Positions 8,634 through 16,514 of a DNA stretch of 48,075 nt are shown here, piece after piece. The position numbers and the translations under genes were made by a program. Each line of letters begins with the position of its first letter. Positions within the stretch are counted from its first letter, which is position 1. Origin of the DNA: Clostridia bacterium. GTDB lineage: Bacteria > Bacillota > Clostridia > Peptostreptococcales > JAAYPU01. A model generated the notes under the pieces. The model was not told the origin of the DNA. It saw only the letters and a program-made list of their open reading frames with translations, and ran no database searches. The stretch lies in NCBI GenBank assembly GCA_016278615.1, contig JADQBM010000071.1, positions 1-48,075 on the forward strand, in the 5' to 3' direction.

Positions 8634-9329
8634 ATGAATTATATTTGCAATATTTGTAGGTCCAAAACAAGAAAACTATATGATTCTAGGCTTCAAGCAG
8701 ACTATTATTGTTGTCAAGTGTGTGAATTCATATCAAAAGATGACCAAGCAACAATTTCTTCAGATGAGGCGCTAAGGATTTATAACTATCATAATAATTC
8801 AATTAAAGATCCTATGTATGTTGCATATTTTTATGAATTTTTAAATGATGCTGTTTTTCAATATACCAATGAAGAAAAAAAGGGCCTAGATTTTGGAAGT
8901 GGGCCTTCACCGGTATTGGCTCAGATACTAGAAAGACACGGATACGCCATGGATACCTATGATTTGTTCTACGCACCCAATAAAGTCTATTTGAATAAGA
9001 AATATGACTTAATAACATCTACGGAGGTGGTAGAGCATTTGAAAAATCCTTTGGAATATTTCGAATTGTTCAAAGAACACTTAGTAGACACGGGAATATT
9101 ATCGATCATGACCCTTTTTCATGAGAAGAATGATGAACACTTTCTAAATTGGCATTACAAAAGAGATAAAAGCCACATTTCATTCTATACCCTTAAAACA
9201 ATGGAGTTTATTGCAGAAAGCGTTGGGCTTAGAATTATACATTCAAATGGCAGTAGATACACTACTTTTGCATTAGATAATGGAGGAATTAACATGACAA
9301 AAATGATTCGCAAGAATAAAACTGATTAG
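8634..9329 (+). CDS. class I SAM-dependent methyltransferase with N-terminal zinc-knuckle
   Basis: 231 residues from ATG at 8634, chosen over an upstream TTG because AAAGGA lies just before it. The N-terminus has CNIC and then CCQVC, a four-cysteine zinc-ribbon-like pair spaced about 18 residues. The SAM-binding loop LDFGSGPSP and the acidic strand TYDLF follow, then a TSTEVVEHLKNP stretch typical of UbiE/Methyltransf_23 enzymes and a late HISFYTLKTM. The family, as recalled, is annotated as methyltransferase domain proteins that often modify small molecules or sugars; the substrate is unknown. It is a single gene between a divergent rubrerythrin and a clear terminator. Confidence 0.75.
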   Translation: MNYICNICRSKTRKLYDSRLQADYYCCQVCEFISKDDQATISSDEALRIYNYHNNSIKDPMYVAYFYEFLNDAVFQYTNEEKKGLDFGSGPSPVLAQILERHGYAMDTYDLFYAPNKVYLNKKYDLITSTEVVEHLKNPLEYFELFKEHLVDTGILSIMTLFHEKNDEHFLNWHYKRDKSHISFYTLKTMEFIAESVGLRIIHSNGSRYTTFALDNGGINMTKMIRKNKTD

Positions 9330-9348
9330 AAATGAATCAAACATTGAA

Positions 9349-9378
9349 AAGAACCAGTCCAAAAGGGCTGGTTCTTTT
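9349..9378 (+). terminator. intrinsic terminator after the methyltransferase
   Basis: AAGAACCAGTCC (9349-9360), loop AAAA, GGGCTGGTTCTT (9365-9376) with one G-U pair, then T residues. This isolates the following hydrogenase operon from upstream transcription. Confidence 0.9.
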
Positions 9379-9403
9379 AATTAATCACATCAGGAATTAT
9401 TCC

Positions 9404-9439
9404 ATGTTCTCATAGAACAGATATATGATATGAGAATAT
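9404..9439 (+). promoter_or_regulatory. inverted repeat upstream of the hydrogenase operon
   Basis: ATGTTCTCATA (9404-9414) and TATGAGAATAT (9429-9439) are inverted repeats with one mismatch around 14 bases. A smaller palindrome TGTTC-tcata-GAACA overlaps the left arm. It sits 40-75 bases before the first gene of the operon, where an operator or activator site would be expected. No protein is assigned. Confidence 0.4.
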
Positions 9440-9478
9440 TATATATATAACTTTAATAAACATGATAGGAGAGAATAT

Positions 9479-9925
9479 ATGCCAACTCAAAAAGAAATGA
9501 TCTGTATGAGAATGAATCAAATAGTTAGGGAATTAAATGACAATACAAATTGTATGTATTGGGTGCAAAGTCACTATTCGAGATACGTGCTTTTAAATCA
9601 AATAAAATCAAAGATAGAGGAGTTACATTTTATTAATAATTTGATATGCATTGAGAATGAGCAAATGTTAAGGGATAGATTGCAAGAATTGCCGAACCAA
9701 AGAGAATTTACATTAGCGGAACTGGCAGAGTATGATGGAAAAAATAGCAGGCCCGCTTATGTTTCGGTAGAACAGATTGTATATGATGTCACCAATAATG
9801 CAACATGGGCTGCGGCAACACATTTTGGGTTGAGTGCTGGAAAAGATTTAACCAATGAATTTAATGCCTGCCATGAAGGTCAAGCCATATTAAACAAATT
9901 AAAGGTAGTTGGGAAGTTGGTATAA
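9479..9925 (+). CDS. cytochrome-b5-like (heme/steroid-binding fold) domain protein heading the hydrogenase operon
   Basis: 148 residues. The first 70 are helical and unrecognised. Residues 75-148 match the clostridial cytochrome-b5-like domain: EFTLAELAEYDGKNSRPAYV, then IVYDVTNNATWAAATHFG, then GKDLTNEF and a C-terminal LNKLKVVGKLV. Classical cytochrome b5 binds heme through two His, one in HPGG; here HPGG is absent, though His residues occur in THFG and CHEG. Whether heme is bound is open. The stop codon overlaps the next start as TAATG, so it is translationally coupled to the hydrogenase small subunit. No cytochrome b or other electron-transfer subunit is present, so this protein is a candidate electron partner. 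That role is inferred from position only. Confidence 0.75.
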   Translation: MPTQKEMICMRMNQIVRELNDNTNCMYWVQSHYSRYVLLNQIKSKIEELHFINNLICIENEQMLRDRLQELPNQREFTLAELAEYDGKNSRPAYVSVEQIVYDVTNNATWAAATHFGLSAGKDLTNEFNACHEGQAILNKLKVVGKLV

Positions 9926-10827
9926 TGGACGGGTTATTAAGCGTCTGTCATGGATATGAAGCAAAACAAAGAATTGTAAGGAATCTCATTGATAAAGTGA
10001 TGGATGAAATAAATGAGGGCACTCTTTTGAAGAAAAACCTTATATGGCTTGAATTGACTGGCTGTTCTGGAAATATTATTTCTTTGCTGAATGGCGCAAA
10101 TCCTGATTTTAAATATTTGATGACGAAAATGGCCAATTTAGTTTACAGTAATAGCCTAATGACAGCAGAAGGGGAAGACGCTGTATCACATTTAGTAAAT
10201 GTCATGAATACAGACTTTATTCTTGCTGTAGAAGGTGCTGTAGCTACAAAAAACAATGGGCTTTATAATGTCATAGGAAAATGGAGAGGGGAGCCTTTAA
10301 CTGCACTAAAAGCAGTAAAAATGCTAGGGGAAAAGGCGCAGCATGTTATGGCCATAGGCGCTTGTGCAACCCATGGTGGGGTTTCTGCTGCTCATCCAAA
10401 TCCAGCAAAGTGTGTGAGTGTTCAAAGTGTTTTAAAGAGGAAAGTTATTAAGTTGCCAGGATGTCCATGCCACCCAGATTGGTTTATGGGAACCCTTGCA
10501 GAGATTCTTCTGTATGATGCGCCTAAATTAGATGCTAAGGATAGGCCCGTGTTGTTCTACAGCACATTAATTCATGATCGATGCCCAAGAAGATCATTTT
10601 TTGATAAGGGAATTTTTGCAAAGAAGCTTGGAGATCATACCTGTATGTTCAAACTTGGATGTCGTGGACCTGTAACTCGTACCGACTGTCCTGTGAGGCA
10701 ATGGAATAAGTATGTCAATTGGCCTGTGGAAGATGACACCCCATGTATTGGGTGTGCCCAGTTTGGGTTTCCTGATTTAATGGAGCCCTTCATCAGCTAT
10801 GACACCACAAGAAAGGAAAGAGAATGA
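9925..10827 (+). CDS. [NiFe] hydrogenase small subunit, cytoplasmic, with a CSGN proximal-cluster motif
   Basis: 300 residues with no Tat signal, so the enzyme should stay in the cytoplasm. Cluster ligands can be placed by motif. Proximal: C47, C147 (GACAT), C180 (GCPCHP). Distal: H217, C220, C240, C246. Medial: C255, C274, C277 (CIGC). The second residue of the usual proximal CxxC is Asn at position 50 (C-S-G-N). In the actinobacterial-type group 1 enzymes this position is Asp (CSGD), a known three-Cys/one-Asp cluster, so an Asn variant is notable. The three-cluster layout fits an uptake-type group 1 enzyme. The gene overlaps both neighbours (TAATG at its start; four bases with the large subunit). 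Confidence 0.93.
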   Translation: MDGLLSVCHGYEAKQRIVRNLIDKVMDEINEGTLLKKNLIWLELTGCSGNIISLLNGANPDFKYLMTKMANLVYSNSLMTAEGEDAVSHLVNVMNTDFILAVEGAVATKNNGLYNVIGKWRGEPLTALKAVKMLGEKAQHVMAIGACATHGGVSAAHPNPAKCVSVQSVLKRKVIKLPGCPCHPDWFMGTLAEILLYDAPKLDAKDRPVLFYSTLIHDRCPRRSFFDKGIFAKKLGDHTCMFKLGCRGPVTRTDCPVRQWNKYVNWPVEDDTPCIGCAQFGFPDLMEPFISYDTTRKERE

Positions 10828-12236
10828 CCAAAAAAATAGTCATTAACCCTGTGACACGTATAAGTGGATTTATGGAGATTGAAGCTATTATAGAAAACAA
10901 TAAAATTATGGATGCAAAAACAGAAGGGCTTCTTTACAGAGGATTTGAGAAAATGCTTATGGGAAGAAATCCTTTTGATGCGGTTTATTTTACTCAGAGG
11001 ATATGTGGCATATGTTCTACAGCACATTCTATGGCTTCTACTATAGCACTTGAGGATGCAATGAAATTCATTCCCACAGAACAGGGGAGGTACTTGAGAG
11101 ACATCATTCATGGGTGCGAGTTTCTTCAAAACCATCTGAGACATTTTTATCAGTATACCATTCCTGATTTCGTGAGATTACCTAATAATTATCCCTTGTA
11201 TACTACGGAACATGATGATTTTAGGATGCCTTCTAAAATAAATGACTTAATTGTAAGCCATTATTTTGAATCATTGGAAATGAGCCGAAGCGCTCATGAA
11301 ATGCTTGCAGTATTAGGTGGGAAAGCGCCTCATAATCATGGGGTCTTTATAGGAGGCATATCCACACAGGCTACCACCGACAAAATAATCAAAATCAAGT
11401 CTATTCTACATACAATCAGTGAGTTTATCGAAGAAAAAATGATGCCAGATGTCTACAAGATTTCAGAGTATTATCAGGACTATTTTCAAAACGGTTGCGG
11501 TTATAACAATTTGCTAAGTTATGGATGTTTCAATGATTATAAAGATCTGGGTACTTTATACATCGATCCATCAATAAATTTGGATGGAAAGGTGCTTCCC
11601 TTTAAATCAGAAAGGATTTCGGAAGAAATTGAGCACTCATGGTATTCTGGTGAACAGAAATCATATAAACCTTTAGAAAGATTACCAGAAGAGGATATGA
11701 ATAAGCCTAAAGCCTACTCTTGGATAAAAGCGCCACGGTATGAGAATGTGCCCTTTGAGACAGGTCCTTTGGCAAGGCAATGGTTAAGTGGGGCATACAG
11801 AAATGGTATATCTACAATGGATAGAACAATAGCAAGAGTCTTGGAGGCAAGAAAAATTGTACAAGTGATGGAGATTCTTATTAAGAACTTGATTCCCAAT
11901 ATATCTGTTCAATCAGAATACAAGGTGCCTCAAAAGGCACAAGGGGCTGGTTTGATTGATACCACAAGAGGTGCTTTGGGGCATTGGATTAAAATAGGCG
12001 ACCAAAAGATTTCATTTTATCAAATCATTACCCCTTCAGCATGGAATCTTTCTACACAAAGCTGTGAAAACATGAAAGGAACAGCGGAGCAGGCATTAAT
12101 AGGAACGGTTATACAAGACTCTGATAATCCAGTAGAGCTGGGAAGGATTATTCGTTCCTTTGATCCTTGTATTTCCTGTGCAACTCATGTGTACTCAGAC
12201 AGAAAGCCAGTTAAAATAATGAAGGTTGTGCCATGA
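10824..12236 (+). CDS. [NiFe] hydrogenase large subunit
   Basis: 470 residues carrying the active site. The L1 motif RICGIC at 59-64 supplies Cys61 and Cys64; the L2 motif DPCISCATH ends at His455 and supplies Cys449 and Cys452. The 15 residues after His455 are the C-terminal extension that the maturation protease removes once nickel is in place, so this is a precursor form. TRI.G near residue 11 and the rest of the length fit group 1 uptake hydrogenases. The enzyme splits H2 into protons and electrons in partnership with the small subunit encoded just upstream. It overlaps the small-subunit and protease genes by four bases each. Confidence 0.95.
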   Translation: MTKKIVINPVTRISGFMEIEAIIENNKIMDAKTEGLLYRGFEKMLMGRNPFDAVYFTQRICGICSTAHSMASTIALEDAMKFIPTEQGRYLRDIIHGCEFLQNHLRHFYQYTIPDFVRLPNNYPLYTTEHDDFRMPSKINDLIVSHYFESLEMSRSAHEMLAVLGGKAPHNHGVFIGGISTQATTDKIIKIKSILHTISEFIEEKMMPDVYKISEYYQDYFQNGCGYNNLLSYGCFNDYKDLGTLYIDPSINLDGKVLPFKSERISEEIEHSWYSGEQKSYKPLERLPEEDMNKPKAYSWIKAPRYENVPFETGPLARQWLSGAYRNGISTMDRTIARVLEARKIVQVMEILIKNLIPNISVQSEYKVPQKAQGAGLIDTTRGALGHWIKIGDQKISFYQIITPSAWNLSTQSCENMKGTAEQALIGTVIQDSDNPVELGRIIRSFDPCISCATHVYSDRKPVKIMKVVP

Positions 12237-12679
12237 AGAAATTATTGGTTATAGGAATTGGGAGTCAAATTATGATGGATGATGGAATCGGTATTTATTT
12301 GGTAGAAGATTTAAAACATCAATTGAAGGATCCTAATATTAGCTTTATCACAGGAGAGACAGATGTGGATTATTGTCTTTCTAAAATAAGTGATTTCCAA
12401 AGAGTGGTTATTATAGATGCCTATGAGTCGGGGAAGAACCCCGGTGCTGTTACTGTAGTGCCTCTGTGCCATTTAGCCAAAGTGAACAACAGCAGTTATT
12501 CTTTACATGGGATTCATTTAATAAATACCCTGGAATTCATGAAGCATAAGCCGGAAGGCATTTTGGTTGGGATTGAACCCTATGAAATCAATTATGGTTT
12601 TTCTTTAAGCACTGTTTTGCACAACCAGTATCAACAGATACTTAAATCCATTGTAGAATCTATAAATACATTTATTTAA
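12233..12679 (+). CDS. hydrogenase maturation protease (HyaD/HybD/HycI family)
   Basis: 148 residues, about the usual size. The N-terminal GIGSQIMMDDGIG is the family's signature loop; D16, D62 (in VVIIDA) and H92 (SLHG) correspond to the three nickel-sensing ligands known from HybD. It should clip the 15-residue tail of the neighbouring large subunit after His455. The ATG overlaps the large-subunit stop (ATGA), consistent with coupled synthesis. Confidence 0.92.
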   Translation: MKKLLVIGIGSQIMMDDGIGIYLVEDLKHQLKDPNISFITGETDVDYCLSKISDFQRVVIIDAYESGKNPGAVTVVPLCHLAKVNNSSYSLHGIHLINTLEFMKHKPEGILVGIEPYEINYGFSLSTVLHNQYQQILKSIVESINTFI

Positions 12680-12695
12680 TATGGGGGAGAAGAAA

Positions 12696-12956
12696 ATGCA
12701 TGATACGTTTTTATTAAAAAGAATTTCGGAGTCCTTAAACGAAATATGCGAGGCAAATAAGATCATAAAAGTACATAAACTAAGAATCATTACAAACCCA
12801 AATAGTCATATATATAAGGAAAACCTCTATGAGCATCTGAAAGAAGCTAATTCTGAATTAGTAGGAGATTGGACAGATATTATTATTTTTAAAGAAGACA
12901 TAGAAGCGCTTACTGCAATAATAGATAGCATAGAAGGCGTAAAAATTGCGCAATAA
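12696..12956 (+). CDS. short HypA-like protein lacking the zinc-binding domain
   Basis: 86 residues starting at ATG 12696, where GGGGGAG sits 5-6 bases upstream; an earlier ATG at 12681 would place that site inside the gene. With this start the protein begins Met-His-Asp, like the Met-His-Glu nickel-binding start of HypA. Residues 1-60 follow the HypA alpha/beta pattern (RISESLNEI, then VHKLRIITNPNSHI, then LYEHLKEAN). The CxxC...CxxC zinc ribbon of true HypA is absent; there is one Cys only, and the C-terminus is replaced by an unrelated acidic stretch. Position between protease and HypF supports a nickel-insertion role. Alternative: an unrelated small helper protein. Confidence 0.6.
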   Translation: MHDTFLLKRISESLNEICEANKIIKVHKLRIITNPNSHIYKENLYEHLKEANSELVGDWTDIIIFKEDIEALTAIIDSIEGVKIAQ

Positions 12957-15210
12957 AGAGAAAAGGCGATATATTATACAATTAAGTGGCATCGTCCAAG
13001 GAGTAGGATTTAGACCCTATATATACCAAAAAGCAAAAGAATACCGCATTTGTGGTTGGGTCAATAATACCGGTGCCAGAGTCGTAATGGATGTTGAGGC
13101 CAACAGGGGTGCATTAAAGTCATTTTTATTAGATGTTATTAAAAACCCGCCTATATTAGCAAAAATAGAAAAAGTCAGTATTCGAATGCATAATGAGATG
13201 GGTTATAATTCCTTTGAAATTAGGCATAGTGACAAAGAGCTCAGTAAGATTAAACTGATTTCTCCAGATATCAGTGTTTGTTATAAATGCATGGAAGAGG
13301 TCTTCAACCCTGATTCACGAAGATATCGATATGCCTTTACAAATTGTACGGAATGTGGTCCAAGATATACGATTATCAAATCATTGCCATATGATCGTAA
13401 GAACACTTCCATGAATCCCTTTTCATTGTGTGAACACTGTAGAGATGAATACAGCAATCCTAAAAGTAGAAGGTTTCATACACAACCAAATTGCTGTAGT
13501 CATTGTGGACCTACATTATTTTTGATGAATCAGAGGGGAAAAGAAATAAGTTGTTGGGATGTTATACATAAAACTGCAGAATTGATTGGAGAGGGGAAGA
13601 TTGTTGCCATAAAAGGAATGGGAGGATTTCATCTGTGTTGTGATGCACAGAATGAAGAAGCTATTTCCCAAATACGTCAACGCAAAAATAGGCCTCATAA
13701 GCCACTGGCAATAATGGTAAAAGATATAGAGGTTGTATACAAGTATTGTGAACTAACGCAACTAGAACAGGAAGTCTTGATGAACCCAAGAAGACCTATT
13801 GTGCTTTTAAAGAAGAAATCAAAATGTATACTTCCTGGAAATATCGCACCTTATCAAAACAGGCTGGGCATAATGTTGCCCTATCTACCCATTCATCATA
13901 TGTTATTTGAAGGTAATACCGAATGTTTGGTTATGACCAGTGCCAATAGGAGCGGTTCTGCTCTACAGTATAAAAATGCAACGGCACTTGCTAATTTGGG
14001 AAAAGTAGCAGACTATTTTTTGCTCCATAACAGAGATATTCATAATCCCATTGATGATTCCGTAATAAAAATTATTGAGAACAAAGAAATGTTCAGTCGT
14101 AGGGCAAGAGGCTATATCCCTTATGCTAAAAATATGGGAATACAAGATGAAATATTGGCTTTGGGGGCAGAACAAAAGAGCACGTTTTCAATATCACAAA
14201 ATGGATACATTTACTTCAGTTCTTATTTAGGGGACCTAAAGGATAAGGATTCTTATGATTTATATAAACGAATTCTTAAAAATTTTACTGTATTGATACA
14301 CTCAACTCCTAAAATAGTTGCTCATGATTCTCACCCTAAGTATCTTTCCACACGTTATGCCAAAACACAAGAGGGTCACAGGATCGCAATCCAACATCAT
14401 CATGCCCATATGGTCAGCTGTATGGCAGAACATGCATTGTCGGAAAAAGTAATAGGGGTTATTTTTGATGGGACTGGATTAGGAACGGATGGTACCATTT
14501 GGGGTGGCGAATTTCTTGTAGGAGACAGAAGAGATTTTATTAGGTGGGGATATCTGAAACCTGTTTTGCTTCAAGGTGGCGATTCGACTATTCATGAGCC
14601 TTGGAAAACCGCTGTGAGCTACTTGTATTCCATAAGGCATGATCCTAAGAGTTTTTTAAAAAATATCAGTCATTTGGATGTTGACATAATTCAACAGGCC
14701 CTTGCTTTTAAATACAATTGCCATCTTTCTTCAAGCATGGGCAGGCTTTTTGACTGTGTTTCAGCATTAATTGGAATCAGAGAGCATATAACTTATGATG
14801 CCCAGGCCGCCATTGAATTGGAAAACATAGCAGACCCTAATATAAATACAGGCTATTATTACTTAATTAATCAACGTGAAAACATTTTTGAATTGGACTA
14901 TGAAAGGATTATCTTAGGGATATTAGAGGATTTAGAGAATGCAGTATTGCCTTCTATAATATCTGCTCGATTTCATGACACCATTTCCAATGCTACTGTT
15001 GAGATTATTTGCAAAATCAGAGATTCGGTTCAGTTAAACCAAGTGGTCTTAAGTGGTGGTGTCTTTGAAAATAGTTATTTACTGCAATCTGTATACAAAA
15101 AATTAAAAGCTAAAGACTTCGATGTTTTCTTTAACCAGCAAATACCTATTAACGACAGCGGTATTTCCTTTGGGCAAATCGTAATAGCAGATGAAATAAT
15201 GAAGAGGTGA
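12946..15210 (+). CDS. hypF: carbamoyltransferase HypF
   Basis: 754 residues, the full family length. Domains in order: acylphosphatase-like (SGIVQGVGFRPY at about 14-25); two C-x2-C-x18-C-x2-C zinc fingers near 107-190 (CYKC...CTECG and CEHC...CSHCG); a YrdC-like domain (KGMGGFHLCCDA, RRPIVLL, MTSANRSG); and a Kae1-like domain with the metal site HHHAHM and DGTGLGTDG. HypF makes carbamoyl-AMP and passes the carbamoyl group to HypE, the precursor of the CN ligands. The start is TTG at 12946, 11 bases inside the preceding gene, with GAAGG upstream; no ATG fits. Confidence 0.95.
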   Translation: MRNKEKRRYIIQLSGIVQGVGFRPYIYQKAKEYRICGWVNNTGARVVMDVEANRGALKSFLLDVIKNPPILAKIEKVSIRMHNEMGYNSFEIRHSDKELSKIKLISPDISVCYKCMEEVFNPDSRRYRYAFTNCTECGPRYTIIKSLPYDRKNTSMNPFSLCEHCRDEYSNPKSRRFHTQPNCCSHCGPTLFLMNQRGKEISCWDVIHKTAELIGEGKIVAIKGMGGFHLCCDAQNEEAISQIRQRKNRPHKPLAIMVKDIEVVYKYCELTQLEQEVLMNPRRPIVLLKKKSKCILPGNIAPYQNRLGIMLPYLPIHHMLFEGNTECLVMTSANRSGSALQYKNATALANLGKVADYFLLHNRDIHNPIDDSVIKIIENKEMFSRRARGYIPYAKNMGIQDEILALGAEQKSTFSISQNGYIYFSSYLGDLKDKDSYDLYKRILKNFTVLIHSTPKIVAHDSHPKYLSTRYAKTQEGHRIAIQHHHAHMVSCMAEHALSEKVIGVIFDGTGLGTDGTIWGGEFLVGDRRDFIRWGYLKPVLLQGGDSTIHEPWKTAVSYLYSIRHDPKSFLKNISHLDVDIIQQALAFKYNCHLSSSMGRLFDCVSALIGIREHITYDAQAAIELENIADPNINTGYYYLINQRENIFELDYERIILGILEDLENAVLPSIISARFHDTISNATVEIICKIRDSVQLNQVVLSGGVFENSYLLQSVYKKLKAKDFDVFFNQQIPINDSGISFGQIVIADEIMKR

Positions 15211-15214
15211 CACT

Positions 15215-15445
15215 ATGTGTCTTGCTATTCCAGGTAAAATTTTATGGACAGACAAAATATCAGCAGTAGTGGATATTATGGGTATTGAAAATACTGTTAA
15301 TATTCAGTTAATTGAAAACCCAAAAATCGGTGATTATATACTGATCCATGCGGGATGTGCCATTCAAATAATTAATTCAGAGCATTTCACATTTTTACAA
15401 GAAGTATTATCCGAAATTTTAGATGGGGAAGAAAAACATGGATGA
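15215..15445 (+). CDS. hypC: hydrogenase assembly chaperone HypC
   Basis: 76 residues beginning MCLAIPG; Cys2 is the residue that carries the Fe(CN)2CO fragment with HypD and delivers it to the large subunit. The OB-fold pattern with GDYILIHAGCAI near residues 45-56 is typical. AGAGGTG lies 7 bases before ATG. It overlaps the HypD start by eight bases. Confidence 0.95.
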   Translation: MCLAIPGKILWTDKISAVVDIMGIENTVNIQLIENPKIGDYILIHAGCAIQIINSEHFTFLQEVLSEILDGEEKHG

Positions 15446-16511
15446 GAGCAAAATCATAAGAAGAATAATGAATGATATGAAGGTTTTTAATGTAGGTGAA
15501 TTGAACTTTATGGAAGTATGCGGAACGCATACTTATGCCGTTTCTCATTCAGGAATCAGAAAGATGATCCCTTCCAATATTACTTTGCTATCGGGACCAG
15601 GATGTCCAGTTTGTGTGACAGATGAAAGTCAAATTGACGCTGCTCTTGAGATGATAAATAAACATGATGTGATTTTAGTCACTTTTGGCGATATGGTACG
15701 TGTAAAGGGTACTAATGAAAGTTTGTTGGATCAAATGGATAAAAGAGAAAATATAATCGTTACGTGCTCTCCCTTAGAGAGCTTGGAAATTGCAAGAAAA
15801 GAATTGGACAAGGAAGTCGTATTCTTTGCAGTAGGATTTGAGACAACAGCACCGTTGATTGCATTAGCGGTTAAGGGTGCATATGAAAATAAATTGAATA
15901 ATTTAAGTTTTCTCATATGTTTAAAACTAATGCCACCCATACTTGAAAAAATTCTGGCTGTGAAGCAGAAAAAGGTGGATGGTATTATTTGCCCCGGGCA
16001 TGTGGCGGCTGTTAAAGGGGCAACTTATTTTAGTTTTATTTCAAAAAAATATGGAATACCTGCCGTTATAAGTGGTTTCGAGGCTTTGGATATTGCTTTA
16101 GGTTTATACTATTTAACGAAACAGCATACGAGCAAAGATCCTGCACAATTTAGAAATCTTTATAAACTATGTGTAAATGAAAGGGGAAATAAATTTTCAG
16201 AGCAACTCATAAAGGAGGTTTTTGACATTGAAACATCGAAATGGAGAGGCATTGGGATGATTGAGGATTCAGCTCTGAGATTGGCGGATAAGTATTCATA
16301 TTTTGATGCATTGAAGAGGTTTAATATAAAGATAAATAAAAGTTTAGTTCCTCAAAAATGTGAGTGTAAAGATGTTTTGTTAGGGAATATACTCCCGCAT
16401 CAATGTAACTTATTTCGTGTTGTATGCAATCCTGAGGAACCAAAAGGCCCCTGCATGGTCTCAGGCGAGGGTGCGTGTTCAATATATTACAGATATGGGG
16501 GGGATGATTAA
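15438..16511 (+). CDS. hypD: hydrogenase formation protein HypD
   Basis: 357 residues from ATG at 15438, preferred because GGGGAAG lies 8 bases before it; an in-frame ATG at 15423 would have no site. Signature motifs are present: EVCGTHT near the N-terminus, SGPGCPVC, FGDM, FAVGFETTAP and CPGHVAAVKG, plus C-terminal cysteines in CECKDVLLG and HQC that bind a [4Fe-4S] cluster. HypD with HypC assembles the Fe(CN)2CO unit of the active site. The gene overlaps hypC and is four bases from hypE. Confidence 0.95.
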   Translation: MDESKIIRRIMNDMKVFNVGELNFMEVCGTHTYAVSHSGIRKMIPSNITLLSGPGCPVCVTDESQIDAALEMINKHDVILVTFGDMVRVKGTNESLLDQMDKRENIIVTCSPLESLEIARKELDKEVVFFAVGFETTAPLIALAVKGAYENKLNNLSFLICLKLMPPILEKILAVKQKKVDGIICPGHVAAVKGATYFSFISKKYGIPAVISGFEALDIALGLYYLTKQHTSKDPAQFRNLYKLCVNERGNKFSEQLIKEVFDIETSKWRGIGMIEDSALRLADKYSYFDALKRFNIKINKSLVPQKCECKDVLLGNILPHQCNLFRVVCNPEEPKGPCMVSGEGACSIYYRYGGDD

Positions 16512-16514
16512 AAT

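Noticed and set aside
10797-11144. Minus-strand 115-residue frame over the hydrogenase large subunit
   Set aside because: It is antisense to a conserved enzyme and has no ribosome site or family match.
15423-15437. Upstream ATG starts for hypD (15423) and the HypA-like gene (12681)
   Set aside because: In both cases the ribosome binding site overlaps the upstream ATG and is correctly spaced for the downstream one.
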